Shown one piece after another: positions 43,906 through 52,764 of a stretch of 64,000 bases of DNA; positions within the stretch are counted from its first letter, which is position 1; the number at the start of each line of letters is the position of its first letter. Where the stretch lies: contig OZ252020.1 of assembly GCA_965247505.1 (NCBI GenBank), forward strand, positions 4,154,001-4,218,000, read 5' to 3'. The notes under the pieces are model-generated. The model was not told the origin of the DNA. It did no database searches and saw only the letters and a list, made by a program, of their open reading frames with translations. The stretch comes from CAIYRG01 sp965247505. Lineage in GTDB: Bacteria; Pseudomonadota; Alphaproteobacteria; Micropepsales; Micropepsaceae. The position numbers and the translations under genes were made by a program.

Positions 43906-45471
43906 CTAAATACCGAGTGCAAAAGCTTCGCGACGAAAATCTGCACCGCCCGCGAAATTCCCCGAAGCTAGAAATTCGATGACTTTGGCCGAGCCGTAGT
44001 AATAACCATCGTCGCGTTGTCTCGCTTTGTGACCGAATTGCGCTAGAGCCTCGACAATCGTTTCCGGAAACTCACGTCCAAGCAGAAATTCACCCCTGTT
44101 GGTATTGCACCAGCGCGGTGCTTCCACCGCTGCCTGCACGTTTAGGCCGTCATCAATGAGATAATTTAGAACCTGCACATTGGTTAGTGTTTGGCTTAGT
44201 CCGCCAGGTGTAGCCATTACAAATCTGGGCTTACCCCCACGCAGCACCATGACCGGACAGAGCGAGTGCGCCGAGCGTTTGTTGGGAGCAACGGAGTTTG
44301 CTTTTTCCTCTTCATGGGCAAACCCCTTCATCCGATTGTTGAACAAGATCCCAGTATGCGGCTCCAAAAAGGCGCTTCCAAAGACGTTGAAAATGCTTTG
44401 GACGAGCGACACTGCATTTCCTTCGTCGTCCGATATCATCAAACATGATGTGCTACCGCTGTCGGATCCCGTCTTAGAATTTTCCAGAGCGAGCACTGCA
44501 GCGCGCATGGACTTAGTTGTGTCCGGGCCTAGCAGCCGTGCCGCCGCACCTTCTACGGCATTGGGATCGGCGACAAAAGCTACGCCGGCGGAAAAGGCCG
44601 CCTTCATGGCACTCATCTGATAGGCAAGGCGCCGGGCGGGATCGGTTTTGAGTATTTCGTTGTCGACAGCGCTAAGACCGTTAAGTTGCATTAGTAGAAG
44701 TACGCCACAAGAATTGGGTGGCATGACCTCAACCCGATGACCACGGTATTCGGTGGAGATAGGTTCGACCCAGAGCGGCTCGTAAGATGCAAGGTCTAAT
44801 CCACGCAACAATCCATTATGCTCCGCAAAATACGAGTCTATATGCTGCGCAACATCGCCTTCGTAGAAGGCCTCTGCGCCATCTTTTGCAATGCCCTCTA
44901 ATGTTTCAGCAAGCGCAGGCTGGCGCAGCGTTTCGCCGATGCCTATCGGACGCCCATTGGGAATGTAAAGCGCTGCGCAACCTGGATCATTCACCAGTTT
45001 TTTCTGGTGCATCGCTATTCGAGTGGCGAGCACCTCGGAAACAGGGTGGGCATTTGCAAAATCAATTGCCGATTCGAAAACTGTGTTCCATTTGAGCAGA
45101 CCAAAGCGGCTATGGAGGGTTTCCCAGGCGCGCACCAGCCCCGGAACCACCGGGGCCATGGGGCCATGTTCCTTCATGCCGGTCGAGAAGCATTTAGGAT
45201 CGGCGAGAGTCGGCGCCGTGCCCGATGCGTTTAGGCCAATGGTCCGGCCAGTGGCTGCCTGATGAAAGAGAAGAAAACAGTCACCACCGATTGATGCGGC
45301 GTGCCCGAGTACGACTGCAGTAGCGGCCGACGCGGCCACCATCGCATCGACTGCGTTACCTCCGCCTTCGAGGACGCGAATTCCAGCGTATGTAGCAAGG
45401 GAATGGCCTGCGATAACCATGCCTCGCTGACCATAAACAGGCGATCTAAATGAACCTTGGAATTCTCCCAT
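43906..45471 (-). CDS. Gamma-glutamyltransferase family protein, cytosolic form
   Basis: The 521-residue Ntn-hydrolase-type protein starts MGEFQGSFRSPVYGQRGMVI without a signal peptide. The likely nucleophile is Thr341 in DSGSTSCLMISDDEGNAVSL. Other conserved parts are EGGGNAVDAMVAASAATAVV, SIGGDCFLLFH, VVPGLVRAWETLHSRFGLL and ATPGGLSQTLTNVQVLNYLI. Lack of export separates it from the Tat-type copy at 5258. Such cytosolic homologues often hydrolyse gamma-glutamyl intermediates or oxamate-like amides. It faces the catabolic cluster (convergent, 53-base gap) and may contribute to the same pathway. Confidence 0.85.
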   Translation of the reverse strand: MGEFQGSFRSPVYGQRGMVIAGHSLATYAGIRVLEGGGNAVDAMVAASAATAVVLGHAASIGGDCFLLFHQAATGRTIGLNASGTAPTLADPKCFSTGMKEHGPMAPVVPGLVRAWETLHSRFGLLKWNTVFESAIDFANAHPVSEVLATRIAMHQKKLVNDPGCAALYIPNGRPIGIGETLRQPALAETLEGIAKDGAEAFYEGDVAQHIDSYFAEHNGLLRGLDLASYEPLWVEPISTEYRGHRVEVMPPNSCGVLLLMQLNGLSAVDNEILKTDPARRLAYQMSAMKAAFSAGVAFVADPNAVEGAAARLLGPDTTKSMRAAVLALENSKTGSDSGSTSCLMISDDEGNAVSLVQSIFNVFGSAFLEPHTGILFNNRMKGFAHEEEKANSVAPNKRSAHSLCPVMVLRGGKPRFVMATPGGLSQTLTNVQVLNYLIDDGLNVQAAVEAPRWCNTNRGEFLLGREFPETIVEALAQFGHKARQRDDGYYYGSAKVIEFLASGNFAGGADFRREAFALGI

Positions 45472-45473
45472 AT

Positions 45474-45831
45474 CACCTACGCAATGCCACATTAGCTCCC
45501 ATAAACATTCTCAGAACATAAATGGTGCGATCATAGTGGTCCACAATGACGAATATGCCTCTATTTTTGCGTTAATATTGCTGCGTCCTGACAATGTCTT
45601 ATATCCATGGAATCGGGAGTGAAGCGCTCACAGCACTTGGTTTGAGAGGGCCGAAACAGGACGCCCACCTGAATGTCCCTTTGGGTCAAAAGCCGACATT
45701 CCATGTTGCGGTGCAGGAGTCCGCTTTACCCCCGAATGGGGGCATGCGCGAGGCTTCAGGGCGGATTTATCGTTCTTGGTCCGAGAGCGGGTAGTTGCAG
45801 CGTTGAGTGAGCGTATCCAAGCCCCGTCACC
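45474..45831. other. Intergenic region with dispersed repeat, no gene
   Basis: The 358 bases between two minus-strand genes hold the dispersed-repeat copy at 45671-45742. The short open frame over it (45594-45794) shows no family resemblance. Confidence 0.45.
45671..45742. repeat. Dispersed intergenic repeat (site 3)
   Basis: ATGTCCCTTTGGGTCAAAAG with CCGACATT (45673-45700) and a second GTCCGCTTTACCCCC half-site with a GGGGG hairpin partner (45719-45742). They are related to 26545 and 35711. Each site joins AAAGCGGACAT-like arms facing each other. Confidence 0.45.
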
Positions 45832-47325
45832 CTAAACCGTCCACAGCGGTCTTAGCTGGCGTAAATCATCCAGCTCTTCCAGATTGTTCACGCGCGCGAT
45901 AAGCGCTTCGGTTTTTTGCACGCCCAATACCGGTGTCATGAGATCGCGCACCTTCGCGCTGACGCCTGCAGTATCTAAGGGCCGTTCTTTAGTTCCCGGC
46001 GCATAGGGCGTGAACAAGCTCACCTTGCTGCCATCTTCACGCGTGATCTCGACAAAGGCGCTGCGCGGCGCTTCGGGGACCACTAAGGAATCATCGGCGA
46101 TAAGCTCGACGCGGCTTCGGATATCCAGAATCTCGGGGTCTTCCATCAGCGATTGATCGTGGCTGTCGATGAAGGTCACTGTTCCTCTCAGTAAGGCCAG
46201 CGATACAAGATGTTGTAAATTCACATCTGCCATTGCGCTGTTGTTTACGATGTTCGCGCCATCGGTCGGCAAGCGAAACAAAATATGCTGCACATTGTCG
46301 GCGTTTAGATTGTGCTCGTTCTTGAGCGTCAGCATCCCATCCAATGCCGATTGGATCGGGTAACCCACCGAGAAGGTTTTAATCGCTGTTTCCGCCACAT
46401 AAAAACGGCTGCCTAGATCGGCGACCATTTCTTCAGGCCTCGATTCACTCGACAAAGCCAGAAACATATTGTGCCGGCCGTCCAGCACATCGAGGATCCC
46501 GGTAAAGCCGGATTGCACCATGGTGACGGCAGAGGTGCCGTTGCGCGCACCCATGCCGCTAAAGTCGAATGCTTTTTCGATGTGCTCATTATCGCCGACC
46601 CAAGACCATAAGCCTGAAACTTGCTGCGCGGCGTAAGAGATTGCATAGCGCATTTCGGTCTCGTTCAGCCGCGCGAGAGCTGCCGCCGCGCCTAAACTGC
46701 CGAAACCCGAACTGGTGCCTTCGGCGCTGCGATGGTTGGCCCGCACATAAGTAGGCCCAAGCGCAAATATGATCCGGCAGCACAGATCATAGCCAAGCGC
46801 GACGGCTTTGATCATGTCCATGCCCGAACGCGCTTCGCGCTCGCCCATGGCCAAAGCGGTCGGTACGACGACACAACCGGGATGGGCCTTGGTTGTGGGC
46901 TCAAAATCATCGGTTTCATCGGCATGGCCGCACATTGCGTTGGCAAAGGCCGCGTTCACCGCCGTTGTTCTGAAATCCGATCCGATGACACTCGCTTCTT
47001 CGGTCCCACCCAAGCTCCGGACATATTCAAGCGCGACTTCACCCGGCCTTAGCCGCGCGCCGGAGACCATAGCCCCAATCGTGTCCAATATGCGGTGCTT
47101 ACATTCCAACAGAACATTGTCGGGAAGCTCGCGCGTAGTGGCCTCGACCATGTAGCGCGCAAGGCGGCCGGTGACATCTGCGTTTGCTGCGGTTTGCGCT
47201 GGCGCGGGAGCAGCTGCAGAGGCGGGCGATGAGGGCAGGGCCGCCGCGGCTACTAATCCGGCGGCGCCTTGCAACAGCGGCCGGCGGCTGAGGGTTAGGT
47301 CTGGCTTCTTTTCGTCGCGTTTCAA
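45832..47325 (-). CDS. Tat-exported MmgE/PrpD family protein
   Basis: The 497-residue protein is of the MmgE/PrpD (2-methylcitrate dehydratase-like) family: LECKHRILDTIGAMVSGARL, CGHADETDDFEPTTKAHPGC, RSAEGTSSGFGSLGAAAALA and a FSVGYPIQSALDG segment. A twin-arginine leader is clear: LSRRPLLQGAAGLVAAAALP with an ASA site near residue 37. The start is TTG (47325) with GGAG nine bases upstream. The family normally acts in the cytoplasm as dehydratase, decarboxylase or isomerase. Export is unexpected. The gene upstream (33 bases) encodes a diheme cytochrome c. A fragment of this gene's 3' end exists at 34321. Confidence 0.85.
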   Translation of the reverse strand: MKRDEKKPDLTLSRRPLLQGAAGLVAAAALPSSPASAAAPAPAQTAANADVTGRLARYMVEATTRELPDNVLLECKHRILDTIGAMVSGARLRPGEVALEYVRSLGGTEEASVIGSDFRTTAVNAAFANAMCGHADETDDFEPTTKAHPGCVVVPTALAMGEREARSGMDMIKAVALGYDLCCRIIFALGPTYVRANHRSAEGTSSGFGSLGAAAALARLNETEMRYAISYAAQQVSGLWSWVGDNEHIEKAFDFSGMGARNGTSAVTMVQSGFTGILDVLDGRHNMFLALSSESRPEEMVADLGSRFYVAETAIKTFSVGYPIQSALDGMLTLKNEHNLNADNVQHILFRLPTDGANIVNNSAMADVNLQHLVSLALLRGTVTFIDSHDQSLMEDPEILDIRSRVELIADDSLVVPEAPRSAFVEITREDGSKVSLFTPYAPGTKERPLDTAGVSAKVRDLMTPVLGVQKTEALIARVNNLEELDDLRQLRPLWTV

Positions 47326-47358
47326 CTCAAATTTCTCCTAAGCAAAATTTACACGAGC

Positions 47359-48321
47359 TTACGGTTCAAGCGAGGCGGCATAAGCAGCCAGATTCAAAAT
47401 ATCCTCTTCATTGAGGTTGGCGACGACGGATTGCATCAGCGCCGCTGATGCTCCCTTACGGGCGCCATGCTTAATGTCGAATAGCTGACGGGCCATATAA
47501 ATTGGCGAGCGCCCGGCAAGACTTGGAACATCGCCAAGGCCTTTGAGATCGGGACCGTGGCAGATCGCGCATTGGATCGTCTTGCCGCCGCCCGTGCTTG
47601 CGAGCTCTTCGCCCTTGGCCAATGTGCCGGGCGACACATAGGCCATGAAGGGGCTATGGCTGTCGCGCAGCTCGGCGTCATGAGAATCGGTTGGAAGCTC
47701 GATAATCCGCATCCCGATTGGCTCCATGCCGCCGCCGGGGATTGGGTGGCGCATATTGCCGGCTCCCATGAAGGTCTCTGGCACCATTTCGGCCTCGACA
47801 ATATGGTTCCAATTGGCGGGCGCCAGGTTAGCGAAATATTCCGCAGCTTCTCTCGCTTCTTCATCGGTAATGGCCCGAGCAAAGCCGATCATGATTCCGG
47901 GTCTCTCCGTGGTAGCACTTACGCGATCGCCGCTGGCATAATCTTGCATCTGACGGACAATGTAGTTTGCTGGAAGCCCCGATAAATTGGCGGATTCGGG
48001 GTGGCCCGCGCCATTGGGTAAGTGACATAGAGCGCACGCCCAAATATCCGGTTCGCGGCCATTGGCGACAATTTCCGGCATCGGTGCGTGTTCGTCCGGG
48101 TACCAATCGGGCGGACCAAAGCGATTATTGATCTGGGTCGAAGTAAGCTCAAGATTGCTGCCTTCGACGGAATAGAGCATCCCATCGTCGGGCCCGCGCG
48201 CTTGTCCTGGAACACTGAACGGATAGGCCCATGCGGGGGGCTCAAAACCCTCGGCGGCGAAGGCCTCCAACGCAGATAGGCTGAGCAAACCGCATAACGC
48301 TGCGCCGACAAATCTATTCAT
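47359..48321 (-). CDS. Diheme cytochrome c preceding the exported MmgE/PrpD gene
   Basis: The 320-residue exported protein has a signal peptide MNRFVGAALCGLLSLSALEA ending FAA. Heme-binding motifs are CALCH at 96-100 and CAICH at 251-255, each followed by a LxGLPANYIVRQM or LAGRSPIYMARQL segment typical of the diheme c-type family related to cytochrome c4. GGGGG precedes the ATG at 48321. With the MmgE/PrpD gene 33 bases behind it forms a probable operon. It likely carries electrons from a periplasmic oxidation to the respiratory chain. Confidence 0.88.
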   Translation of the reverse strand: MNRFVGAALCGLLSLSALEAFAAEGFEPPAWAYPFSVPGQARGPDDGMLYSVEGSNLELTSTQINNRFGPPDWYPDEHAPMPEIVANGREPDIWACALCHLPNGAGHPESANLSGLPANYIVRQMQDYASGDRVSATTERPGIMIGFARAITDEEAREAAEYFANLAPANWNHIVEAEMVPETFMGAGNMRHPIPGGGMEPIGMRIIELPTDSHDAELRDSHSPFMAYVSPGTLAKGEELASTGGGKTIQCAICHGPDLKGLGDVPSLAGRSPIYMARQLFDIKHGARKGASAALMQSVVANLNEEDILNLAAYAASLEP

Positions 48322-48451
48322 GAAAACCCCCAAAGAAAAACCAACTCGTAATATCGGCAAGGAGGGTATTTGCCGGGAAGGGGCGAGACAAGCCTCAGAT
48401 GTGTTTTCCGAAAAATTATGTTCTCACAAATGGTTCAGCTTGGAGCAAGCG

Positions 48452-48892
48452 TCAGACTTTGACCAACCTCACAAGCTTGCGCAGTTCCTCTGCGGCTTCA
48501 TCGTGTCCCATCCGAACTGCAACTCGTAACCAGTGGATTTGCCAGCGACGCTTCCCACGATTTCTATGATGCATCGCCATGTTCCAGGCTGCTATACAAT
48601 CGCCAGATCGGACGGCGCGCTTGTACCAATAGACTGCTTCCTTTGGCCTTGAGGGTGTGACTTTGTCGTCTAGTAGAGTTGCGAGGTTATTCTGCGCAGA
48701 AGAACGACCCATCTGGGCGGATACGAGCTAGCGCTCGACGGCTTGCTGTATCTTTCCCTCGTCTTCCAGTTCTGATGCCTCACTAAAAAGCCGTAGCGCT
48801 TTCAGGCATTTCTCCGGGTCCTTCAGGCTCTTTTCTGTGTTTTGCTCCACCATCCGCCGCAGATATTCTTCGTGCTCCTCTTCTTTGTTCAT
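48452..48892 (-). pseudogene. Sel1/TPR-like repeat protein interrupted by a stop codon
   Basis: One frame runs from ATG 48892 (MNKEEEHEEYLRRMVEQNTE) to TAG at 48728-48730 and then continues LVSAQMGRSSAQNNLATLLD, SRPKEAVYWYKRAVRSGDCI and GHDEAAEELRKLVRLVKV to the stop at 48452. The second part has typical Sel1-like repeats (A-x-Y-W-Y-K-R-A). One substitution (for example a Tyr or Gln codon) would produce the TAG. The full product is about 145 residues. An upstream extension of the open frame to 49048 is probably not coding, because a terminator lies there. Confidence 0.7.
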
Positions 48893-49005
48893 TTTGGCCT
48901 CGACCACTAACACAGGCCCAAACGCTACGGGTATGGTGAGTGTTCCGTCAAACCAAGTCTTTCTCCACCCGCCGGCTGCCGAGACGAATAGTTTTGTACT
49001 GATCA

Positions 49006-49038
49006 AAGAAAAAGGGCCCCGCATAAATGCGAGGCCCC
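49006..49038 (-). terminator. Rho-independent terminator after the GlcG/HbpS-like gene
   Basis: On the minus strand a hairpin GGGGCCTCGCA / TGCGGGGCCC with loop TTTA (allowing one imperfect pair) is followed by TTTTTCTTTG. It lies 30-60 bases after the stop of the gene ending at 49068. This is the clearest intrinsic terminator in the window. Confidence 0.8.
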
Positions 49039-49067
49039 AAATTACCAATTATTAAATCACGCAAACT

Positions 49068-49646
49068 TTAAGGCGTTGCGATTTCAGTCAATGCTGGCTG
49101 AGGTCCAATGATTTCTTCCATTGCGCGATGGGCGCAAATCTCATCGCTCCATTCCGGCGGGCGAGCAGCCATGCCGCCAACACCGATAAAGCCGATAATC
49201 TGATCGCCGACCCAAATCGGTAAGCCGCCGGCATTGGGGAAGAACCCAAGATTCCACTCACGCACTGCGCGGTCGGGCCGACGGATGACATTGTTCATCC
49301 GTTGTACGGTCGGCCTGCGGGTAAGCCGCGCGGTTTCCGCCTTCAACTCGGCTGTGTGAATCGCGGTAAAGCGCGCGGCACCGTCCATGCGATGCTGATG
49401 GACAACATTGCCGAAATTATCCAACACCACGATCGCTGCGTCCAAGTCACGCTCTTCGGCCATGCGCCGACAGGCGTTTGTAATGCCCTCGGCTGTTGCG
49501 GCATTGATCATGTTCAACTCGCCATTGCGCGCGGCGTCCGCGCCGGTAATGACGAATTTCGAATCCACTTGCGCCGATGCACCGAACGCCGCCAACGCGA
49601 CAACGGCGCCGGCCAATCTACCAATTACCCTCTTATTGCAATTCAT
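49068..49646 (-). CDS. Exported GlcG/HbpS family protein (heme-binding-like, DUF336)
   Basis: The 192-residue protein has a signal peptide (to GASA-Q, about residue 26) and the GlcG/HbpS domain: AEERDLDAAIVVLDNFGNVV, FTAIHTAELKAETARLTRRP and PNAGGLPIWVGDQIIGFIGV ending GGMAARPPEWSDEICA. Related proteins bind heme or act in glycolate or propanediol loci, but the role here is unclear. GGGAGAAATA precedes the ATG. It is a single-gene unit ended by the terminator at 49006. The remainder of the interrupted sciP gene ends just upstream. Confidence 0.82.
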   Translation of the reverse strand: MNCNKRVIGRLAGAVVALAAFGASAQVDSKFVITGADAARNGELNMINAATAEGITNACRRMAEERDLDAAIVVLDNFGNVVHQHRMDGAARFTAIHTAELKAETARLTRRPTVQRMNNVIRRPDRAVREWNLGFFPNAGGLPIWVGDQIIGFIGVGGMAARPPEWSDEICAHRAMEEIIGPQPALTEIATP

Positions 49647-49800
49647 TTATTTCTCCCTTTTTTCTGCGATGCGCAGATTAAGGCGAAGTTTTTGCGTTTC
49701 TACAAGTGCGGCCCTGCGCGTTTTGCGCGCCAACACTTAGTTCCCGTGCAATACACGGGCGTTATCCCGAGCGAGCGCACGAGGACGCACCGCAATGCGT

Positions 49801-51250
49801 GGGGATGTCCCGGTCGATGTTGAAAAGTTGAGGTAGGTGTCGCTCTCCTGGAGCCGTTAGGCTCCGGGTGCTGCAAACCCAAAAGGGAGAACGACACCAT
49901 GGGAAATAATATCCGTAGTTCCAGCCGCCCGAAAGCCCTTGCCCCCTCGATTCCTATGCCGCCGCTGGCGGACGCGATGGACGCAGTCCATCTCAGCGTG
50001 GATCGGTTTTGTCTTCTGGCCGGGGTCTAGGCCTTGGCCGAGATGATGGAGGAGGACGCCACGACCGTGTGCGGGGCCCGACATCGCCGCCATGGGGACC
50101 GTCGAGGTTATCGCTGGGGCAGGACACATAGCGAGATCGGCTACCACGGCGGCAAAGTGAAGGTGGCCCGGCCACGGGTTCGTGACCGGGCGGGCAAAGA
50201 GGTGAGCTTGGAGAGTTGGCAGGCGCTACGCGATGCCAACCTGCTACTCGAGTGGGCGCTCAACCTGATGGTGCTGAACGTGTCGATCCGCAAGTACCAC
50301 CGCGCGGTCCGTCTGCCCGAGGGCGACCTGGCGAAAGCGCGTGGCGACGGCACCTCGAAGTCGGCCGTTTCCCGGCGCTTTGTGGCGCTGTCACGCAAGA
50401 AGATGAAGGCCTGGCTCGCCTCGGATCTCTCGGAACTCGACCTGCTAGTCATCCAGATCGACGGTCTGCATGTCGGCGACCATGTCCTGATGGCGGCGAT
50501 CGGCGTCGATGGCAACGGCGACAAGCATGTCCTGGCCGTGGTCGAGGGGGCGACGGAGAACACGGTCGTCGTCCAGGCCTTGATCGACAATCTCCTCGCC
50601 AGGGGGCTCGATCCGACACTGCCGCGGCTGTTCATCGTCGATGGCGCGAAGGCACTCAGCAAAGCGATCCGAAACACCTTCGGTGTGGCCGCCGCCATCC
50701 AGCGCTGCCAGGTCCACAAGGGCCGTAACATCATCGGGCGCCTGCCCCAACATTTGCACGCGAGCGTCAAGAAGGCGCTCCGTCAGGCCTGGGACCAGGA
50801 CGACGCAAACAAGGCCGAGCGGCTCTTGCGCAACCTGGTCCGGCGTCTGGAGCATGAGGAACCGGGCGTCTCGGGCAGCATCCTGGAGGGGCTGGAGGAG
50901 ATCCTCACCGTCATCCGCCTCGGCCTACCGCACGCACTCCGGCGCTCGCTCGCCTGCACCAACATCGTCGAGAACGCGCTCGGCACGGTGCGCCAGGTCA
51001 CCCGCAACGTCAAACGCTGGAGACACGCCGAGATGGCGCTCAGATGGACCGCCGCCGGCCTGCTGGAGGCCCAGAAAACCTTCCGTCGCCTCAAGGCCTA
51101 TCGCCAGCTGCCCATCCTCCGAAATGCTCTCCAGGAACACTTGAGAAAGGCTCAGGCCGACAGTGCCATTGAAACCATCATGAAGGCAGCATAGCATCAT
51201 CAACCAGCGACACCTGCCCCACGAATTTCAACAGAGATAGGGACATCGCC
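49801..51250 (+). mobile_element. IS256-family insertion sequence, copy 1 (1450 bp)
   Basis: The ends are GGGGATGTCCCGG at 49801 and, reversed, GGCGATGTCCCTATC at 51250, with further inverted matches (TGTTGAAA and AGGTGTCGC). It is flanked by an 8-bp target duplication CAATGCGT (49793-49800 and 51251-51258), inside sciP. Same length as copy 2 at 59727-61176. Confidence 0.92.
49899..51194 (+). pseudogene. IS256-family transposase, copy 1, nonsense at codon 44
   Basis: The full frame from ATG 49899 would give 431 residues of a mutator-type transposase. A TAG at 50028-50030 replaces the GAG seen in copy 2 (FCLLAGV then stop). The remaining open frame starts around codon 46 and keeps the catalytic region: Asp in VIQIDGLHVGDHV, Asp in RLFIVDGAKALSKAI and later the HEEPGVSGSILEGLEE Glu region. 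Reinitiation at the ATGATG near 50043 could make an almost full protein. GGGAGA precedes the true start. Confidence 0.88.
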
Positions 51251-51579
51251 CAATGCGTTTGTCATTCGCTTTAGTCGCGCGAAGCCCTTGCTGGCCAAAA
51301 CGGTCGAATGCTCGTTGCCAAGAGAGAAATTCCTCCACCGACAAAGAATATCTCTGACGGGCTGCGTCGAGACTTATCAGTCCGCCATCGACGGCAGCGA
51401 CGATCTCGGCCTTGCGCCTTGAAACCCAGCGCCTGGTGTTGGATGTAGGCAAATCGGAAAGGGTCAAGGGACTTCCGTCCGGACCTGAAACGTAGTTGGT
51501 GAACTTTTTTCCCTTTCGAGCCATTGCTTCCTCCGCGTCTCACTCGAATAACAAAAGCAAGAAATGGGGGTCTTCGTTC

Positions 51580-52660
51580 CTTGCCTATCCGGTTTACACC
51601 CACACCCACTAGGGCTAGAATGGGCGCAAACCGGATATAGGGGAGCGCGCCATGGATGTTCTCGACCGCGCCGATCTCCCATTCCCGCATTCGCTACCCG
51701 AGTTCCAGCGACTTTTCCCCGATGATGCGGCCTGCGCCGCCTACCTGGAGAAAGCCCGCTGGGGAGACGGCTTTGCCTGCCCGCACTGCGGCACGGCGGG
51801 AGAGCCGTTCCACTTTGAAAACCGCCCTGGCGTCCTGCGCTGCCGCAAGTGCCGCCAGAACACCGGGCTGACGGTGGGAACAGTGATGGAGCGTAGCCAC
51901 ACTCCGCTGAACGTCTGGTTCTGGGCCGCTTATCTGGTCGCCAGTCAGACGCCCGGCATGTCCGCCGTGCAGTTTCAGCGGCAACTTGGTCTTTCGCGCT
52001 ACGAGACGGCCTTTCAAATTCTCCACAAGCTCCGCTCGGGCATGGTGCGGCCCAACCAAGACAGGATCGGTGGACAGCCCAAGAACCATGTTGAGGTGGA
52101 CGAAACCTGGGTTGGCGGGCGAACGCGTGGGGAAGGCCGTGGTGTTCACCACAAGGTTCCCGTCTCCTGGGCCATCGAGGTGCGTCATCGAAAGCCGGGC
52201 ACCAAGCTCGACAACCGGAAAGACGGACGCTATGCCGGACGCGTTCGGCTCGCCGTCGTGCTCGACCGTAGCGCCGAGTCGCTCTGTGGGTTCGTCGAGA
52301 GCACCGTCGCGCCGGGATCGCTGATCGTTACTGACGATTGGAGCGGCAATGCTGGCCTCGGTAAGCGCGGCTATGAGCACTTCGCTGTTGCCGAGCAATA
52401 CCTGCCGATCATCCATCTGGTTTTCGCCAACCTGAAGACGTGGCTGATCGGGATCCACCACGGCGTTAGCCACCAGCACCTACAAGCCTACCTCAACGAG
52501 TTCACCTTCCGCTTCAACAGGCGGTTCTACCCGTTCAACGCCTTCCGCTCATTGCTCGGCATCGCGGGCGACACCTCTGCTCCAACCTATGCCGAGCTTT
52601 ACTCGGGAGAGTGGCGGCACCCTACATGTAGCGGTCATGGGCGTTAACCGGATAGGCAAG
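51580..52660 (+). mobile_element. IS1595-family insertion sequence, copy B (1081 bp) with target duplication
   Basis: Inverted repeats CTTGCCTATCCGGTTTACAC (51580) and its partner ending at 52660 bound the element. The 8-bp target duplication CTTCGTTC (51572-51579 and 52661-52668) is exact, as expected of IS1595. It is inserted 55 bases upstream of the sciP start codon, in opposite orientation. Confidence 0.93.
51652..52647 (+). CDS. IS1595-family (ISXO2-like) transposase, copy B
   Basis: The 331-residue intact transposase has zinc-ribbon Cys pairs (CPHCG, CRKC) and the DDE/N core VEVDETWVGG, VTDDWSGN and HLVFANLKTWLIG. It keeps the canonical residues that copy A at 15968 has lost (DETW, SWAIEV, WFWAAY), so this is the likelier active copy, except SGN for SGY after the second Asp. 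A purine-rich GGGGAG lies just before the ATG. Confidence 0.92.
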   Translation: MDVLDRADLPFPHSLPEFQRLFPDDAACAAYLEKARWGDGFACPHCGTAGEPFHFENRPGVLRCRKCRQNTGLTVGTVMERSHTPLNVWFWAAYLVASQTPGMSAVQFQRQLGLSRYETAFQILHKLRSGMVRPNQDRIGGQPKNHVEVDETWVGGRTRGEGRGVHHKVPVSWAIEVRHRKPGTKLDNRKDGRYAGRVRLAVVLDRSAESLCGFVESTVAPGSLIVTDDWSGNAGLGKRGYEHFAVAEQYLPIIHLVFANLKTWLIGIHHGVSHQHLQAYLNEFTFRFNRRFYPFNAFRSLLGIAGDTSAPTYAELYSGEWRHPTCSGHGR

Positions 52661-52705
52661 CTTCGTTCCTACAGCGAAGCTTGTTCTTCGGCTAATTTAA
52701 GGATG

Positions 52706-52727
52706 TTGGTTAACGCAAAGTAACCAA
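52706..52727. promoter_or_regulatory. Dyad in the original upstream region of sciP
   Basis: TTGGTTA (52706-52712) and TAACCAA (52721-52727) are perfect inverted 7-mers eight bases apart. Before the IS1595 insertion this lay about 95 bases upstream of sciP. TTAA-type half-sites nearby (52697-52700 and 52710-52713) recall CtrA boxes, but the spacing is nine, not the canonical seven. It could also belong to the 3' end of the symporter gene. Confidence 0.35.
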
Positions 52728-52764
52728 TCGCAAGCTTGGCCGGCGCGCTGCAAAACTCTTTGTA

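Larger units (their letters stand above)
49737..51524 (-). pseudogene. sciP: SciP-type cell-cycle regulator (DUF1153) with IS256 in its 3' end
   Basis: Residues 1-92 (51524 to 51251) are a complete DUF1153/SciP domain: MARKGKKFTNYVSGPDGSPL, LPTSNTRRWVSRRKAEIVAA, SLSVEEFLSWQRAFDRFGQQ and GLRATKANDKRI. IS256 copy 1 (49801-51250, target duplication CAATGCGT) then cuts the gene. Joining the flanks restores ...KRIAVRPRALARDNARVLHG-N and a TAA at 49737. With the IS in place the protein ends KRIGRCPYLC a few codons into the element. The whole DNA-binding domain is kept, so the truncated protein may still work. SciP restrains CtrA-dependent transcription in Caulobacter-type alphaproteobacteria. A GGAGG lies before the ATG, and an IS1595 copy sits 55 bases upstream, splitting the promoter region. 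Confidence 0.85.

Noticed and set aside
45594..45794. Small 66-residue open frame between gamma-glutamyltransferase and MmgE/PrpD genes
   Set aside because: It overlaps the dispersed intergenic repeat, has no ribosome site and no family resemblance.
48893..49048. N-terminal extension of the Sel1-like protein to 49048
   Set aside because: It would begin upstream of and read through the intrinsic terminator of the neighbouring gene. The ATG at 48892 has its own GAGG.
52697..52714. CtrA binding box upstream of sciP
   Set aside because: Two TTAA half-sites are present but their spacing is nine bases rather than the canonical seven, so it is not called as a CtrA site.
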